Numbered from the stretch's first letter, positions 53,784 to 63,002 are shown. The stretch: DNA of 64,000 nt from Kitasatospora sp. Root107 (GCF_001424875.1 NZ_LMCT01000013.1:14073-78072); one strand, 5' to 3'. A program made the numbers and translations. Notes: generated by a model from the sequence alone, not told the origin.

Positions 53784-54106
53784 GTGCCGAAGACCTCGAG
53801 AAGTACGAGACCGAGATGGAGCTCAAGCTCTATCGGGAGTACCGGGATGTCGTCGGCCTGTTCAAATACGTGATCGAGACGGAGCGGCGTTTCTATCTCA
53901 CGAACGACTACGAGCTCCAGGTGCACTCGGTGCAGGGGGAGGTCTTCTTCGAGGTCTCGATGGCGGACGCGTGGGTCTGGGACATGTACCGACCGGCCCG
54001 GTTTGTCCGAAAGGTGCGGGTGCTGACCTTCAAGGACGTCAATATCGAAGAGCTGGCCAAGAGCGATCTCGAGCTGCCCTCGGACGACGCCTCCTTCGGT
54101 AACTGA
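53780..54106 (+). CDS. DUF2469 family protein
   Basis: 108 residues: MSAEDLEKYETEMELKLYRE, YVIETERRFYLTNDYELQVH and SMADAWVWDMYRPARFVRKV. Highly conserved across actinobacteria beside the Nudix and yraN genes, with no known function. Rich in Tyr and acidic residues; no membrane segment. ATG overlaps the Nudix stop by 4 nt. A region with paired DnaA-box-like 9-mers follows. Confidence 0.9.
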   Translation: MSAEDLEKYETEMELKLYREYRDVVGLFKYVIETERRFYLTNDYELQVHSVQGEVFFEVSMADAWVWDMYRPARFVRKVRVLTFKDVNIEELAKSDLELPSDDASFGN

Positions 54107-54207
54107 GCGGACAGGACAGCTGCGCCGTCCTCGCGAGGAGACGCTCTACCAGCCTTGGCCTCGATGTCCAGAGGATGTCCGAAAAACCTCCCGCAAGGGT
54201 GATTTGG

Positions 54208-54234
54208 TTATCCACAACCCCTGAGTTATCCACA
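54208..54234 (+). promoter_or_regulatory. Two DnaA-box-like 9-mers upstream of yraN
   Basis: TTATCCACA at 54208-54216 and again at 54226-54234, same orientation, starts 18 nt apart, in an AT-richer stretch. Both match the E. coli consensus exactly; the Streptomyces preferred box is TTGTCCACA. Confidence 0.5.
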
Positions 54235-54299
54235 GAAATCACGAACTCTGGCCCGTTTTCGGACTGATACGACAGCCTCCTGGCACGGAGGTGATTGCC

Positions 54300-54830
54300 G
54301 TGCAGAGTTCCAACAACGGTCTCGGCCGTTACGGCGAAGAAGTCGCAGCCCGCTGGCTCACTGCGGGCGGGCTGCGAATCCTGGAGCGCAACTGGCGTTG
54401 CGCTGAAGGAGAGTTGGACATCATCGCGCTGGACGGGGACACGATCGCCGTCTGCGAGGTGAAAACCCGCTCCGAGCGAGGGTTTCAACAGCCGAGCGAA
54501 GGCATCGACCAGACCAAGGCCGCGCGGCTCCGCCACCTGGCCGAGCGCTGGCTCGGTGAGCGCTGGCCCGAGCATTTCGCTCGCCTCGCCGACTCGGTCC
54601 AGTCATCGGGAGGGCTACCCGCACTGCTCCCGCAGGAACAGGAAGCTGAGGCCGAAGCCGGCAAGGCCCGCCCAGGTAAGGGCAGCCGGAGTAACAAGCA
54701 GGTCGTAGAGCCCGCAGCACAGGCTCTTCCAGTGCCCTTGCCTCCCGGAGGCGTGCGGATCGACCTGGTTGCCGTGGTCAACCGCCTGAAGGGTGCCGCC
54801 TTGGTGGAGCACCTGCGTGGGGCGGTCTGA
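54300..54830 (+). CDS. yraN: YraN family (UPF0102) endonuclease-like protein
   Basis: 176 residues. GRYGEEVAARWLTAGGLRIL and GELDIIALDGDTIAVCEVKT show the D..ExK nuclease-like core (about 38-60). A 45-residue polar insert (EQEAEAEAGKARPGKGS) interrupts the end, which resumes VRIDLVAVVNR. The GTG at 54300 is fixed by a near-perfect ribosome site GGAGGTGA 5 nt upstream. comM starts 1 nt after the stop; with dprA it forms a DNA-uptake-type gene group, although natural competence is not usual in this genus. Confidence 0.9.
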   Translation: MQSSNNGLGRYGEEVAARWLTAGGLRILERNWRCAEGELDIIALDGDTIAVCEVKTRSERGFQQPSEGIDQTKAARLRHLAERWLGERWPEHFARLADSVQSSGGLPALLPQEQEAEAEAGKARPGKGSRSNKQVVEPAAQALPVPLPPGGVRIDLVAVVNRLKGAALVEHLRGAV

Positions 54831-54831
54831 G

Positions 54832-56481
54832 ATGGCATTCGCCCGCACCTGCTCAGTTGCCCTGGTCGGTGTGGACGGAGTGGTGGTGGAGGTACAGGCA
54901 GATCTTGAGCCTGGCCTCGCGACCTTCGCCCTGGTCGGCCTCCCGGACAAGGCGCTGTCCGAGGCCAAGGACCGAGTTCGGGCCGCTGTCGTGAACAGTG
55001 GAGAGCCGTGGCCGCAGCGGAAACTGACGGTCGGTCTGAGCCCGGCCTCGGTCCCCAAGAGCGGCAGCGGTTTCGATCTCGCTGTCGCCTGCGCCGTCCT
55101 GGCGGCCGCTGAGCGGCTCGATCCGGCCACCATCGCCGACCTGTTGATCATCGGTGAGCTGGGGCTGGACGGTAGGGTGCGGCCGGTCCGGGGCGTACTG
55201 CCCTCGGTACTCGCGGCGGCCGACGCCGGGTACCGGCAGGTCATCGTCGCTGAGCAGACCGCGCCCGAGGCCGCGCTGGTCCCGGACGTCTCGGTGCGGG
55301 GCGTCCGCAGCCTGCGCCAGCTGATCGCGATCCTCACCGGCGCCCCGGAGCCTGACGAGCCGGCCGACCACGGTGTCGGCCGCAGGGATTCGGCACTGGC
55401 CGGGCTGATGCTCCCCGGCGCCGGAGTCCGAGGGCTCACCGCTGAGAGGGCCGCCGAGCTTGACCTGGCCGACGTGGCAGGCCAGCATCAGGCCCGCCGC
55501 GCCCTGGAGATCGCGGCCGCGGGCGGTCACCACCTGTTCCTCAAAGGCCCGCCCGGTGCAGGGAAGACGATGCTGGCCGAACGGCTGCCGGCGCTGCTCC
55601 CACCGCTGACCCAGATTGAGGCCCTGGAAGTGACGGCCGTTCACTCGGTCGCGGGGCTACTGCCGACTGACCGTCCACTCATCGACAGCCCTCCGTACTA
55701 CGCGCCGCACCACTCGACCACGATGCCGGCGATCGTCGGAGGCGGTAGCGGCCTGCCCAGGCCGGGAGCAGTGTCGCTGGCGCACCGGGGCATTCTGTTC
55801 CTCGACGAAGCGCCCGAGTTCCCGGTCCGGGTACTCGATGCCCTGCGCCAGCCGCTGGAGTCGGGGGAGGTGACCATCGCGCGCTCAGCCGGTTCGGTGC
55901 GGCTGCCCGCCCGCTTCCAGCTCTGTCTGGCGGCCAATCCGTGTCCATGCGGACGCCATTCCCGCCGGGGCGAGGGCTGCGAATGTACCCCGACGATGGT
56001 GAGCCGCTATCAGAGCAGGCTCTCCGGGCCCTTGTTGGACCGGGTTGACCTCCAGGTCCAGGTGGAGCCGGTGACCAGAGCAGAGCTGATGGGACAGAGC
56101 CGGGCCGAGGGCACCCGGGAGGTGGCGGCCAGGGTTCTGGCGGCCCGTGCGCGAGCTGCCGAGCGGCTCGCCGACACGCCATGGCGAACCAACGCGGAGG
56201 TGCCGGGCCACACTCTCCGTACGCGCTGGCGGCTTGCCCCGGGCGCACTGGCCGATGCCGAACGGGATCTGGAGCGCGGCCTGTTGACAGCGCGTGGCCT
56301 GGACCGAGTGCTCCGCGTCGCCTGGACGGTGGCCGACCTGGCCGACCGTGACCAGCCCACCCGTATCGACATTCGTACGGCCCTGGTGCTGCGCACAGGT
56401 GTGCAGCGCGGTCTGCCCGAACGGGACCCGGCTGTCTGCTTCGGCGAGGAGTCGGACGCTGACCTCGGCGGCGAGTTCTGA
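54832..56481 (+). CDS. comM: ComM/YifB-type Mg chelatase-like AAA+ ATPase
   Basis: 549 residues. N-terminal ribosomal-S5/Lon-like part with GLPDKALSEAKDRVRAAVVN and PKSGSGFDLAVACAVL. Walker A is LKGPPGAGKTMLAERLPALL near 238 and Walker B LFLDEAPEFPVRVLDALRQP. A four-Cys region (CPCGRHSRRGEGCEC) and RLSGPLLDRVDLQV follow. In other bacteria ComM is a helicase that extends branch migration during transformation. ATG 54832 after GGTCTGAG. Confidence 0.93.
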   Translation: MAFARTCSVALVGVDGVVVEVQADLEPGLATFALVGLPDKALSEAKDRVRAAVVNSGEPWPQRKLTVGLSPASVPKSGSGFDLAVACAVLAAAERLDPATIADLLIIGELGLDGRVRPVRGVLPSVLAAADAGYRQVIVAEQTAPEAALVPDVSVRGVRSLRQLIAILTGAPEPDEPADHGVGRRDSALAGLMLPGAGVRGLTAERAAELDLADVAGQHQARRALEIAAAGGHHLFLKGPPGAGKTMLAERLPALLPPLTQIEALEVTAVHSVAGLLPTDRPLIDSPPYYAPHHSTTMPAIVGGGSGLPRPGAVSLAHRGILFLDEAPEFPVRVLDALRQPLESGEVTIARSAGSVRLPARFQLCLAANPCPCGRHSRRGEGCECTPTMVSRYQSRLSGPLLDRVDLQVQVEPVTRAELMGQSRAEGTREVAARVLAARARAAERLADTPWRTNAEVPGHTLRTRWRLAPGALADAERDLERGLLTARGLDRVLRVAWTVADLADRDQPTRIDIRTALVLRTGVQRGLPERDPAVCFGEESDADLGGEF

Positions 56482-56602
56482 GCGCACGGTCCGACAGCCG
56501 GGCAGGGGACCCGGTGCCCGCTCCTCCGAGCATTGCCCGTCCGACCTGTCCGACCCGCCTGGGGTTCGATCCGTCAGAGCCGTCGTCACCGTGGAGGCGC
56601 AG

Positions 56603-57844
56603 GTGAACCGCAGTAACCAGACCCCGACAGCCCCCGCCACCCCCCGGGCCGCGCCAAGGATGCGCCCGTCAACGCCGTCGGCGGCAGAGCCGACACCCCA
56701 ACCGGCGGCCGATGCCGAGCGCCGCGCTCGGGCCGCACTCACCAGACTGATCGAGCCCGGTGATGCCGTCATCGGCCGGTGGCTCGGTCAGGTCGGGGCA
56801 TCCACCTTGGTCGAGGCCATTCACCGCCGTACCGTCCCGGGCTACCTCGACCTGGGCGCAGACCGTCTAGGCGCCTACCGCGCCAGGCTCCCGCTGGTCG
56901 ACGTCGATGCGGACCTGGAACGAGTGGGTGCCGCCGGTGGCCGGTTCATCATTCCGGGCGACATCGAGTGGCCGTCCCAGCTCGACGATCTGGGCGACGG
57001 CCGACCCATCGGCCTCTGGGTCCGTGGCACCGGATCACTGCGGATGCTCGCCCTGCGCTCGGTGGCCATGGTGGGCGCCCGAGCCTGTACCGCCTACGGC
57101 GCGCACGTCGCGGGTGAGCTCTCGGCCCAACTGGCCGAGCGAGGCTGGGTGGTGGTCTCGGGAGCGGCCTATGGCATCGACGCGGCAGCTCACCGGGGCG
57201 CGCTCGCGGTCGGCGGAGTCACCCTCGGAGTGCTCGCCTGCGGAGTCGACGTGGCCTACCCGGCCGGCAACTCGGAGCTGATCGCCCGCATCGCTGCCCA
57301 AGGTCTGTTGGTCAGCGAGCTGCCTCCGGGCGAGCACCCGAACCGGTTCCGATTCGTGCTCCGTAACCGGGTGATAGCCGCACTGACCCGGGGCACCGTG
57401 GTGGTCGAAGCCGCCATGCGCAGCGGGGCGCTGAGTACCGCTCGTCGGGCCCGTGACCTGAACCGGCACACCATGGGTGTGGCCGGCCCAGTGACCTCCG
57501 AGCTGTCGGCCGGGGTCCACGCGCTGATCCGTAGCGGTGGCGCCACGCTGGTGACGGACGCGGCCGAGATCGGCGAGTTGGTCGGCGCGATCGGGGACGA
57601 CCTGGCGCCACGCCGGTCCGGCCCGGTACTCCCCAGAGACCTGTTGCCCCCGCCGGTGGCCCGGGTGCTGGAGGCTGTGCCCGCCTCGGCCGAGGGCGCG
57701 CCGGTGGAGCGGCTGGCTCGGCAGGCAGGGCTCTCGCCGGACGAAGTCCTGCAGCGGCTCTACGAGTTGGGATCACTCGGGTTCGTCGAGAGATGTGGCG
57801 CGCACTGGCGACTGGTGCGCAGTAGTCGAGCTCGGAAGGAGTGA
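56603..57844 (+). CDS. dprA: DNA-processing protein DprA
   Basis: Loads RecA on incoming single-stranded DNA. 413 residues. After an Ala/Pro-rich N-terminal stretch, the Rossmann domain has [76 protein letters not shown] and [21 protein letters not shown] winged helix ends the protein ([20 protein letters not shown]). GTG 56603 lies 5 nt after GGAGG; the frame upstream is open but not conserved. Confidence 0.92.
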   Translation: MNRSNQTPTAPATPRAAPRMRPSTPSAAEPTPQPAADAERRARAALTRLIEPGDAVIGRWLGQVGASTLVEAIHRRTVPGYLDLGADRLGAYRARLPLVDVDADLERVGAAGGRFIIPGDIEWPSQLDDLGDGRPIGLWVRGTGSLRMLALRSVAMVGARACTAYGAHVAGELSAQLAERGWVVVSGAAYGIDAAAHRGALAVGGVTLGVLACGVDVAYPAGNSELIARIAAQGLLVSELPPGEHPNRFRFVLRNRVIAALTRGTVVVEAAMRSGALSTARRARDLNRHTMGVAGPVTSELSAGVHALIRSGGATLVTDAAEIGELVGAIGDDLAPRRSGPVLPRDLLPPPVARVLEAVPASAEGAPVERLARQAGLSPDEVLQRLYELGSLGFVERCGAHWRLVRSSRARKE

Positions 57845-57999
57845 CGCCGAGGGGTCGGCGCGGAGTGCGCCACGCCGGGTGCACCACCGGTTCGGGCGAC
57901 GACCGAGTGGCGGTAGCACTGCGCAGTGACTTGGTCACGCTACGCTCGCAGTGGCTTCCCTATCAGCACATGACTCGGCAGAACGGCGCAGACCAACGT

Positions 58000-59028
58000 A
58001 TGCCCACACACATTCCCGGACACAGGGTGACCGGCGCCCTCCGGTCCTCGGGAGGGCCAGGGCCGGGGGCCGAGGCACGACCCGCCGCCGAGGCGCAGAG
58101 CAGAGCGCCAGGGGTGATGGAGGTGACCAGGCAAGCCGGTCGGGTGCGAGCCCGAACCGCGGGAGAGGACACCTCGGTCCAGCTGCCTTCCCGCCCCCCG
58201 GCCGCCCGCCGCGAGGCCGAGGCGGCAAAGCCGCCCACGTCAAGCGTGGCAAAGCCTGCTGTTGACGACCGGTCAGCTCTGGAGCTGCTATGGCGCTCGT
58301 ACAAAGAGACCGGGGACGCCAGACTGCGGGAGCAACTGATCCTGCACTACTCACCGCTGGTCAAATACGTGGCAGGCCGGGTCGGAGTCGGTCTGCCGGC
58401 CAATGTGGAGCAGGCCGACTTCGTCTCCTCAGGGGTGTTCGGTCTGATTGACGCGATCGAGAAGTTCGACATCGAGCGCGCGATCAAGTTCGAGACCTAT
58501 GCCATCAGCCGGATTCGCGGCGCGATCATCGACGAACTCCGGGCGCTGGACTGGATCCCACGATCCGTTCGGCAGAAGGCCAAGGCGGTGGAGCGCACGT
58601 ACGCGACCCTTGAGGCCCGACTGCGCCGCACGCCGCACGAGCCCGAGGTGGCTGCGGAGATGGGTATCGCGATCGAGGAGCTGCACGCGATCTTCAGTCA
58701 GCTCTCGCTCGCCAACGTGGTGGCGCTGGATGAGTTGCTGCACCCGGCCGGGGAGAGCGGCGACCGGCTCAGCCTGATGGACACCCTGGAGGACACCGGC
58801 GCCGACAACCCGGTCGAGGTCGCCGAGGACCGGGAGCTGCGCCGCCTGCTCGCCACCGCGGTCAACACCCTGCCGGAGCGCGAGAAGACCGTGGTGACCC
58901 TCTACTACTACGAGGGCCTCACGCTCGCCGAGATCGGCCAGGTGCTCGGCGTCACCGAGAGCCGGGTCAGCCAGATCCACACCAAGTCGGTGATCCAGCT
59001 TCGCGCCAAGCTCTCCGAGGTGTGCTGA
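58000..59028 (+). CDS. whiG: RNA polymerase sigma factor WhiG
   Basis: FliA-like sigma factor that starts sporulation in aerial hyphae (established in S. coelicolor). 342 residues from ATG 58000 (PTHIPGHRV). Region 2: [55 protein letters not shown]; region 3: [14 protein letters not shown]; region 4: [40 protein letters not shown]. The start is uncertain: no ribosome site is seen, and ATG 57970 or 58117 are alternatives. From 58000 the unstructured N-terminus is about 60 residues longer than in S. coelicolor (280 residues, from memory). Confidence 0.92.
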   Translation: MPTHIPGHRVTGALRSSGGPGPGAEARPAAEAQSRAPGVMEVTRQAGRVRARTAGEDTSVQLPSRPPAARREAEAAKPPTSSVAKPAVDDRSALELLWRSYKETGDARLREQLILHYSPLVKYVAGRVGVGLPANVEQADFVSSGVFGLIDAIEKFDIERAIKFETYAISRIRGAIIDELRALDWIPRSVRQKAKAVERTYATLEARLRRTPHEPEVAAEMGIAIEELHAIFSQLSLANVVALDELLHPAGESGDRLSLMDTLEDTGADNPVEVAEDRELRRLLATAVNTLPEREKTVVTLYYYEGLTLAEIGQVLGVTESRVSQIHTKSVIQLRAKLSEVC

Positions 59029-59146
59029 GCCCTTCTGACGCACCCAGCAGCCGCGGCAGAGCGTACGTCGAGGTGAATGCGCCGGAGTGTTGCACCGCAC
59101 GCCCGGCGATTCCCATGGCGCTGTCCCGGAAGTTCGTCCGGCTCCG

Positions 59147-59152
59147 TACAGT
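59147..59152 (+). promoter_or_regulatory. -10 hexamer upstream of the TetR gene
   Basis: TACAGT, 6 nt before GTG 59159; the intervening AGGAGC could also act as a weak ribosome site. Confidence 0.4.
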
Positions 59153-59158
59153 AGGAGC

Positions 59159-59797
59159 GTGCCGAAGATCCGGGCGGCCACGGTGGCCGAGCATCGTCAG
59201 CTGCAGCGCGCAGCCCTCCTCGACGCTGCCCGCACGCTGCTCACCGAGGGCGGCATGGAGGCGATGACCTTCCCCGCGCTTGCCGCGCGGGCCGGGCTCG
59301 CGCGCTCCTCGGTGTACGAGTACTTCCGTTCGCGCGCGGCCGTGATCGAGGAGCTGTGCGCGGTCGACTTCCCGCTCTGGGCGGCGGAGATCGAGGCGGG
59401 GATGGCGGCCTGCGACACCCCGCACGCCAAGGTCGAGGCCTACGTTCGCGGCCAGCTCGCACTGGCCGCCGACCCCAGGCACCGCGCTGTCGTCGCGATC
59501 TCGGCGCTGGAACTCGACGAGGCCGCGCGAGGCCGGATCAGGACGGCACACCACGCCCTGGTCGACCTGGTGGTCCAGGCTCTGCAGGAGATCGGGCACG
59601 AGCAGCCCCGGGTGGCGGCCGCGCTGCTCCAAGGAGTGGTCGAGGCGGCTGTGCGCCAAGCCGAGCGGGTCGGCGAGGAGGGGGCCGGTTCGGTCTCCGA
59701 CTCCGCCGTGTCGATGGTGCTGCACGGGCTCTGCCCCGCCCACCGGCCCGGCGCCGATGCCGACGAGACGGTCCTGAAGCCCGCCACCACCGCCTGA
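59159..59797 (+). CDS. TetR/AcrR-family transcriptional regulator
   Basis: 212 residues from GTG 59159. Helix-turn-helix: LQRAALLDAARTLLTEGGME, FPALAARAGLARSSVYEYFR (about 15-60). A helical C-terminal ligand domain follows, with AAEIEAGMAACDTPHAKVEA and LELDEAARGRIRTAHHALVD. The ligand is unknown. It is placed next to whiG; the gene in this spot is conserved in Streptomyces as far as I recall. The last 358 nt are overlapped on the other strand by the LytM-type gene, probably through a frameshift in the latter. Confidence 0.85.
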   Translation: MPKIRAATVAEHRQLQRAALLDAARTLLTEGGMEAMTFPALAARAGLARSSVYEYFRSRAAVIEELCAVDFPLWAAEIEAGMAACDTPHAKVEAYVRGQLALAADPRHRAVVAISALELDEAARGRIRTAHHALVDLVVQALQEIGHEQPRVAAALLQGVVEAAVRQAERVGEEGAGSVSDSAVSMVLHGLCPAHRPGADADETVLKPATTA

Positions 59798-60465
59798 GTG
59801 GTGGTCCGGTGCTGAGCCTGCGTCACCTCACCGTCCAGTGGCAGCAGCCGCGCCTGGCCGGTTCCCAGCAGAGCCAGCGGGTCGAGGTAGCGCTTCCCCC
59901 GCAGTAGTCCCCAGTGCAGGCAGCCCGTCGCGCAGTGCCCGACACCGGTCGCCAGAACCCCGATCGGTTCGCCGCCGGCGATGGCCGTGCCGACCGGCAC
60001 GCTGCCGGTGACGGGTAGGTAGGTGGTGCGCAACGGGGGATTCCCCGAGGCGGGGTGAGTCACCGTCACCACCGGCCGGCCCGCGACCATCCCGGCGAAC
60101 GAGACCACCCCGGGCGCGGCGGCCCGCACCGGCACTCCGACCGAGGCGGCCAGGTCCACACCGCGGTGCCCCGCCGCCCAGCGCACCGGCGGCGGGTCGA
60201 ACCGCTGGAGCAGACCGCCCGGCCCGCCCACCGGCCAGGCGCGTCCGGGCCCCGGACCGACCGCAAGAGCCGCAGCCCTAACCCCAACCTCAGCCCCAGC
60301 CCCGGACGCCGAAGGCTGCGGCAGCCCGACGAACAGCAGCGCGGTGAGCAGTGCCACCAGCAGCACCACCACCCGCCGGTCCGGCGGATGCGGCGGGTGC
60401 GGCGGCGGCCCCGCGCCCGGTCCGGTGACGATCGGCAGCAACAGCGGAAAGAGAGGAGCACCCAT
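59440..60465 (-). CDS. M23 (LytM-type) metallopeptidase family protein, C-terminally extended
   Basis: Probable cell-wall-related, secreted or membrane-anchored. The start is uncertain (ATG 60465 chosen; 60486 and 60543 also in frame). A Pro/His-rich N-terminus precedes a membrane helix (DRRVVVLLVALLTALLFVGL). The M23 domain has WAAGHRGVDLAAS (first His and Asp zinc ligands) and GVGHCATGCLHWGLLRGKRY. The usual HxH is CxH, so the first catalytic His is a Cys. The normal end is near ARLLPL at about 59836. One extra base there removes the stop (TGA at 59825-59823 in the shifted frame) and adds about 130 residues read antisense to the TetR gene. Confidence 0.75.
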   Translation of the reverse strand: MGAPLFPLLLPIVTGPGAGPPPHPPHPPDRRVVVLLVALLTALLFVGLPQPSASGAGAEVGVRAAALAVGPGPGRAWPVGGPGGLLQRFDPPPVRWAAGHRGVDLAASVGVPVRAAAPGVVSFAGMVAGRPVVTVTHPASGNPPLRTTYLPVTGSVPVGTAIAGGEPIGVLATGVGHCATGCLHWGLLRGKRYLDPLALLGTGQARLLPLDGEVTQAQHRTTTQAVVAGFRTVSSASAPGRWAGQSPCSTIDTAESETEPAPSSPTRSAWRTAASTTPWSSAAATRGCSCPISCRAWTTRSTRAWCAVLIRPRAASSSSSAEIATTARCLGSAASASWPRT

Positions 60466-60968
60466 GCAGAGCAGGCTTCCGGCCATCGCGGTCAGCGCCC
60501 AGCACCCCCACCTGCCCTGTGGACAACCCGATCCTGGGGACATCGGCGTTCCCCCGCAAGGGTGATTCCGCCGGCGGTCCGCACCCCGTACCGGGCAGTG
60601 AACGAAGGAGCGTGGGGCCGGTACAGCGCGGTCGAACCCCGGCTGTCCCACCCCGAAAGGTCGGAGTCGCTCCCGGCTCGGGGCTTCCCGTACACTTCAC
60701 ACGCGACCCGGTCTGCCGGGTCGACTTCGCACGCCCCGCCACCGACAGCAGAGGTCACCCCGCAAGGGTGCCCGAGGCCCGTTCGGTGCGAGTGCCGCTC
60801 GGTCCGCCGAGCCTGGCGCGGTCCAGTCACCGCACAGGCGCAGGTGGCTCGGCACGTCGGGGCGTCAGGCGTGGCGGTCGCCCGACCGGCACGGAACAAC
60901 CGAGAACACCTGGCACCCCGGGTCCGTAAGGACCAGGCGCGCCGGGCAGAACACCGAGGAGCACGGCC
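60466..60968. other. Intergenic region LytM-type gene / rpsB, with rpsB leader
   Basis: 503 bp. TACACT at 60691-60696 is a plausible rpsB -10 box. GACCCGG (60705-60711) with CCGGGTC (60716-60722) forms a 7-bp hairpin near the start of the leader, and CACCC..GGGTG (about 60757-60771) another. TGTGGACAA (60518-60526) is a perfect Streptomyces DnaA box on the minus strand. The long, structured leader suits autogenous control by S2 (inference). No gene seen. Confidence 0.45.
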
Positions 60969-61907
60969 ATGGCCGTCGTCACGATGCGGGAGCTGCTTGA
61001 GAGCGGCGTCCACTTCGGTCACCAGACCCGTCGTTGGAACCCGAAGATGAAGCGCTTCATCTTCACGGAGCGCAACGGCATCTACATCATTGACCTCCTG
61101 CAGTCGCTGAACTACATCGACCGCGCCTTCGAGTTCGTCAAGGAGACGGTTGCCCACGGCGGCAGCGTCCTCTTCGTCGGTACCAAGAAGCAGGCCCAGG
61201 AGGCCATCGCCGAGCAGGCCACCCGCGTGGGCATGCCCTACGTGAACCAGCGCTGGCTCGGCGGCATGCTGACCAACTTCCAGACCGTCTACAAGCGCCT
61301 TCAGCGGATGAAGGAGCTCGGCGAGATCGACTTCACGGATGTGGCCGGTTCCGGTCTCACCAAGAAGGAGCTCCTGGTCCTCGAGCGCGAGCACACCAAG
61401 CTCGAGAAGACCCTTGGCGGTATCCGTGACATGCAGCGCGTTCCCAGCGCTGTCTGGATCGTCGACACCAAGAAGGAGCACATCGCGGTTGGTGAGGCCC
61501 GCAAGCTTCACATCCCGGTCGTCGCGATCCTGGACACCAACTGTGACCCCGACGAGGTCGACTACAAGATCCCGGGCAACGACGACGCGATCCGCTCCGT
61601 CACGCTGCTGACCCGCGTCATCGCCGACGCCGTCGCCGAGGGCCTCAAGGCCCGTGCCGGTGTCGCCAAGGGCGACGTCAAGGCCGAGCCGGGTGCCGAC
61701 CAGCCGCTGGCCGACTGGGAGAAGGACATCCTCGAGGGCGAGCCGAAGGCCGACGAGACCGTCGAGGCCCCCGCCGCTGAGGCCACCGAGGCTGCTGCCG
61801 AGACCGTCGAGGCTCCGGCCGCCGATGTTGAGGCCCCCGCCGCCGAGGCCACCGAGGCTGCTGCCGAGACCGTCGAGGCTCCGGCCGCCGAGGCCGAGCA
61901 GGCCTGA
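60969..61907 (+). CDS. rpsB: 30S ribosomal protein S2
   Basis: 312 residues. [60 protein letters not shown] and [20 protein letters not shown] are S2 landmarks. The C-terminus beyond residue 255 is an Ala/Glu/Pro-rich tail with two copies of a 22-residue repeat. GAGGAG precedes the ATG. tsf follows after an attenuator-like hairpin, as in most bacteria. Confidence 0.96.
   Translation: MAVVTMRELLESGVHFGHQTRRWNPKMKRFIFTERNGIYIIDLLQSLNYIDRAFEFVKETVAHGGSVLFVGTKKQAQEAIAEQATRVGMPYVNQRWLGGMLTNFQTVYKRLQRMKELGEIDFTDVAGSGLTKKELLVLEREHTKLEKTLGGIRDMQRVPSAVWIVDTKKEHIAVGEARKLHIPVVAILDTNCDPDEVDYKIPGNDDAIRSVTLLTRVIADAVAEGLKARAGVAKGDVKAEPGADQPLADWEKDILEGEPKADETVEAPAAEATEAAAETVEAPAADVEAPAAEATEAAAETVEAPAAEAEQA
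61764..61895 (+). repeat. Two tandem 66-bp repeats in the rpsB 3' end
   Basis: 61764-61829 and 61830-61895 encode [24 protein letters not shown] 22-residue units that differ at only the last residues and a few silent bases. Probably a recent in-frame duplication in a flexible tail. Confidence 0.8.
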
Positions 61908-61919
61908 CGTACCAAGGGT

Positions 61920-61958
61920 GAGGGGCACTCGCCGGTACGACACCGGTAAGTGCCCCTC
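61920..61958 (+). terminator. Hairpin between rpsB and tsf (attenuator-like)
   Basis: GAGGGGCACT (61920-61929) with AGTGCCCCTC (61949-61958), 10-bp stem, with an inner CCGGT/ACCGG pair, then TCTCCC. Likely tunes tsf read-through. Confidence 0.7.
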
Positions 61959-62038
61959 TCTCCCGTGCCGGGGGCTGTATCCAGCCCGCCAGGCACCTCC
62001 CCACGCAGACACGCGAGACGCGAGAAGAGATTCACACC

Positions 62039-62878
62039 ATGGCGAACATCTCCGCCGCGGACGTCAAGAAGCTCCGTGAGCTCACCGGCGCCGGCATGAT
62101 GGACTGCAAGAAGGCGCTGGACGAGGCCGAGGGCAACGTCGAGAAGGCCGTCGAGCTGCTTCGTATCAAGGGCCAGAAGGGCGTCGCCAAGCGCGAGGGC
62201 CGCGACGCCTCCAACGGTGCCGTTGCCGCGCTCATCGCCGAGGGTGCCAAGTCCGGCGTCCTGGTCGAGCTGAACTGCGAGACCGACTTCGTCGCCAAGG
62301 GCGGCAAGTTCGTCGAGGTCGCCAACGCGATCGCCGCTCACGTGGCCGCCACCTCCCCGGCCGACCTGGAGACCGCGCTGGCCTCCGAGATCGCCGCCGG
62401 CCAGACCGTCCAGCAGTTCGTGGACGAGGCCAACGCGACCCTGGGCGAGAAGATCGTGTTCCGCCGCTTCGCGCAGTTCGACGGTGACGGCTTCGTCGGC
62501 GTCTACATGCACAAGTCGGACCCGGACCTCCCGCCGACCATCGGTGTCCTCGTCGAGCTCGACAAGGAGAACGCCGAGGTCGCCAAGGACGTCGCGCAGC
62601 ACATCGCCGCCTTCGCGCCGAAGTACCTGTCCCGCGAGGACATCCCGGCCGAGGACATCGAGAACGAGCGTCGGGTCGCCGAGGCCACCGCGCGCGAGGA
62701 GGGCAAGCCCGAGGCTGCCCTGCCGCGCATCGTCGAGGGTCGCGTCACCGGCTTCGTCAAGGAGAACTCCGTTCTGGAGCAGGCCTTCGCGAAGGACAAC
62801 AAGAAGACCGTCGCCAAGGTGCTCGAGGAGAACGGCGTCGCCCTCAAGCGCTTCGCCCGCTTCCGCGTCGGCGCCTGA
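62039..62878 (+). CDS. tsf: Elongation factor Ts
   Basis: GDP/GTP exchange factor for EF-Tu. 279 residues. The N-terminal UBA-like part is ISAADVKKLRELTGAGMMDC, then KKALDEAEGNVEKAVELLR. The core motif is VELNCETDFVAKGGKF (near 76). The coiled dimerisation domain and C-terminal PRIVEGRVTGFVKENSVLEQ follow. Start ATG 62039 in GAAGAGATTCACACC context. A hairpin follows the stop. Confidence 0.96.
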   Translation: MANISAADVKKLRELTGAGMMDCKKALDEAEGNVEKAVELLRIKGQKGVAKREGRDASNGAVAALIAEGAKSGVLVELNCETDFVAKGGKFVEVANAIAAHVAATSPADLETALASEIAAGQTVQQFVDEANATLGEKIVFRRFAQFDGDGFVGVYMHKSDPDLPPTIGVLVELDKENAEVAKDVAQHIAAFAPKYLSREDIPAEDIENERRVAEATAREEGKPEAALPRIVEGRVTGFVKENSVLEQAFAKDNKKTVAKVLEENGVALKRFARFRVGA

Positions 62879-62891
62879 CCCACGTTCCGCA

Positions 62892-62918
62892 GCGCTTCCC
62901 GCCTAAGGTAGGAAGCGC
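62892..62918. terminator. Hairpin after tsf
   Basis: GCGCTTCC (62892-62899) with GGAAGCGC (62911-62918), 8-bp stem, 11-nt loop. Confidence 0.6.
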
Positions 62919-63002
62919 CCGGCCGCTCACCAGGGTGGCCAGGAACGCGCCGATCGGGCTCGACCAGCGCCAGGAAGTCAACGGGCGGGCCACGTCGGCA
63001 CC

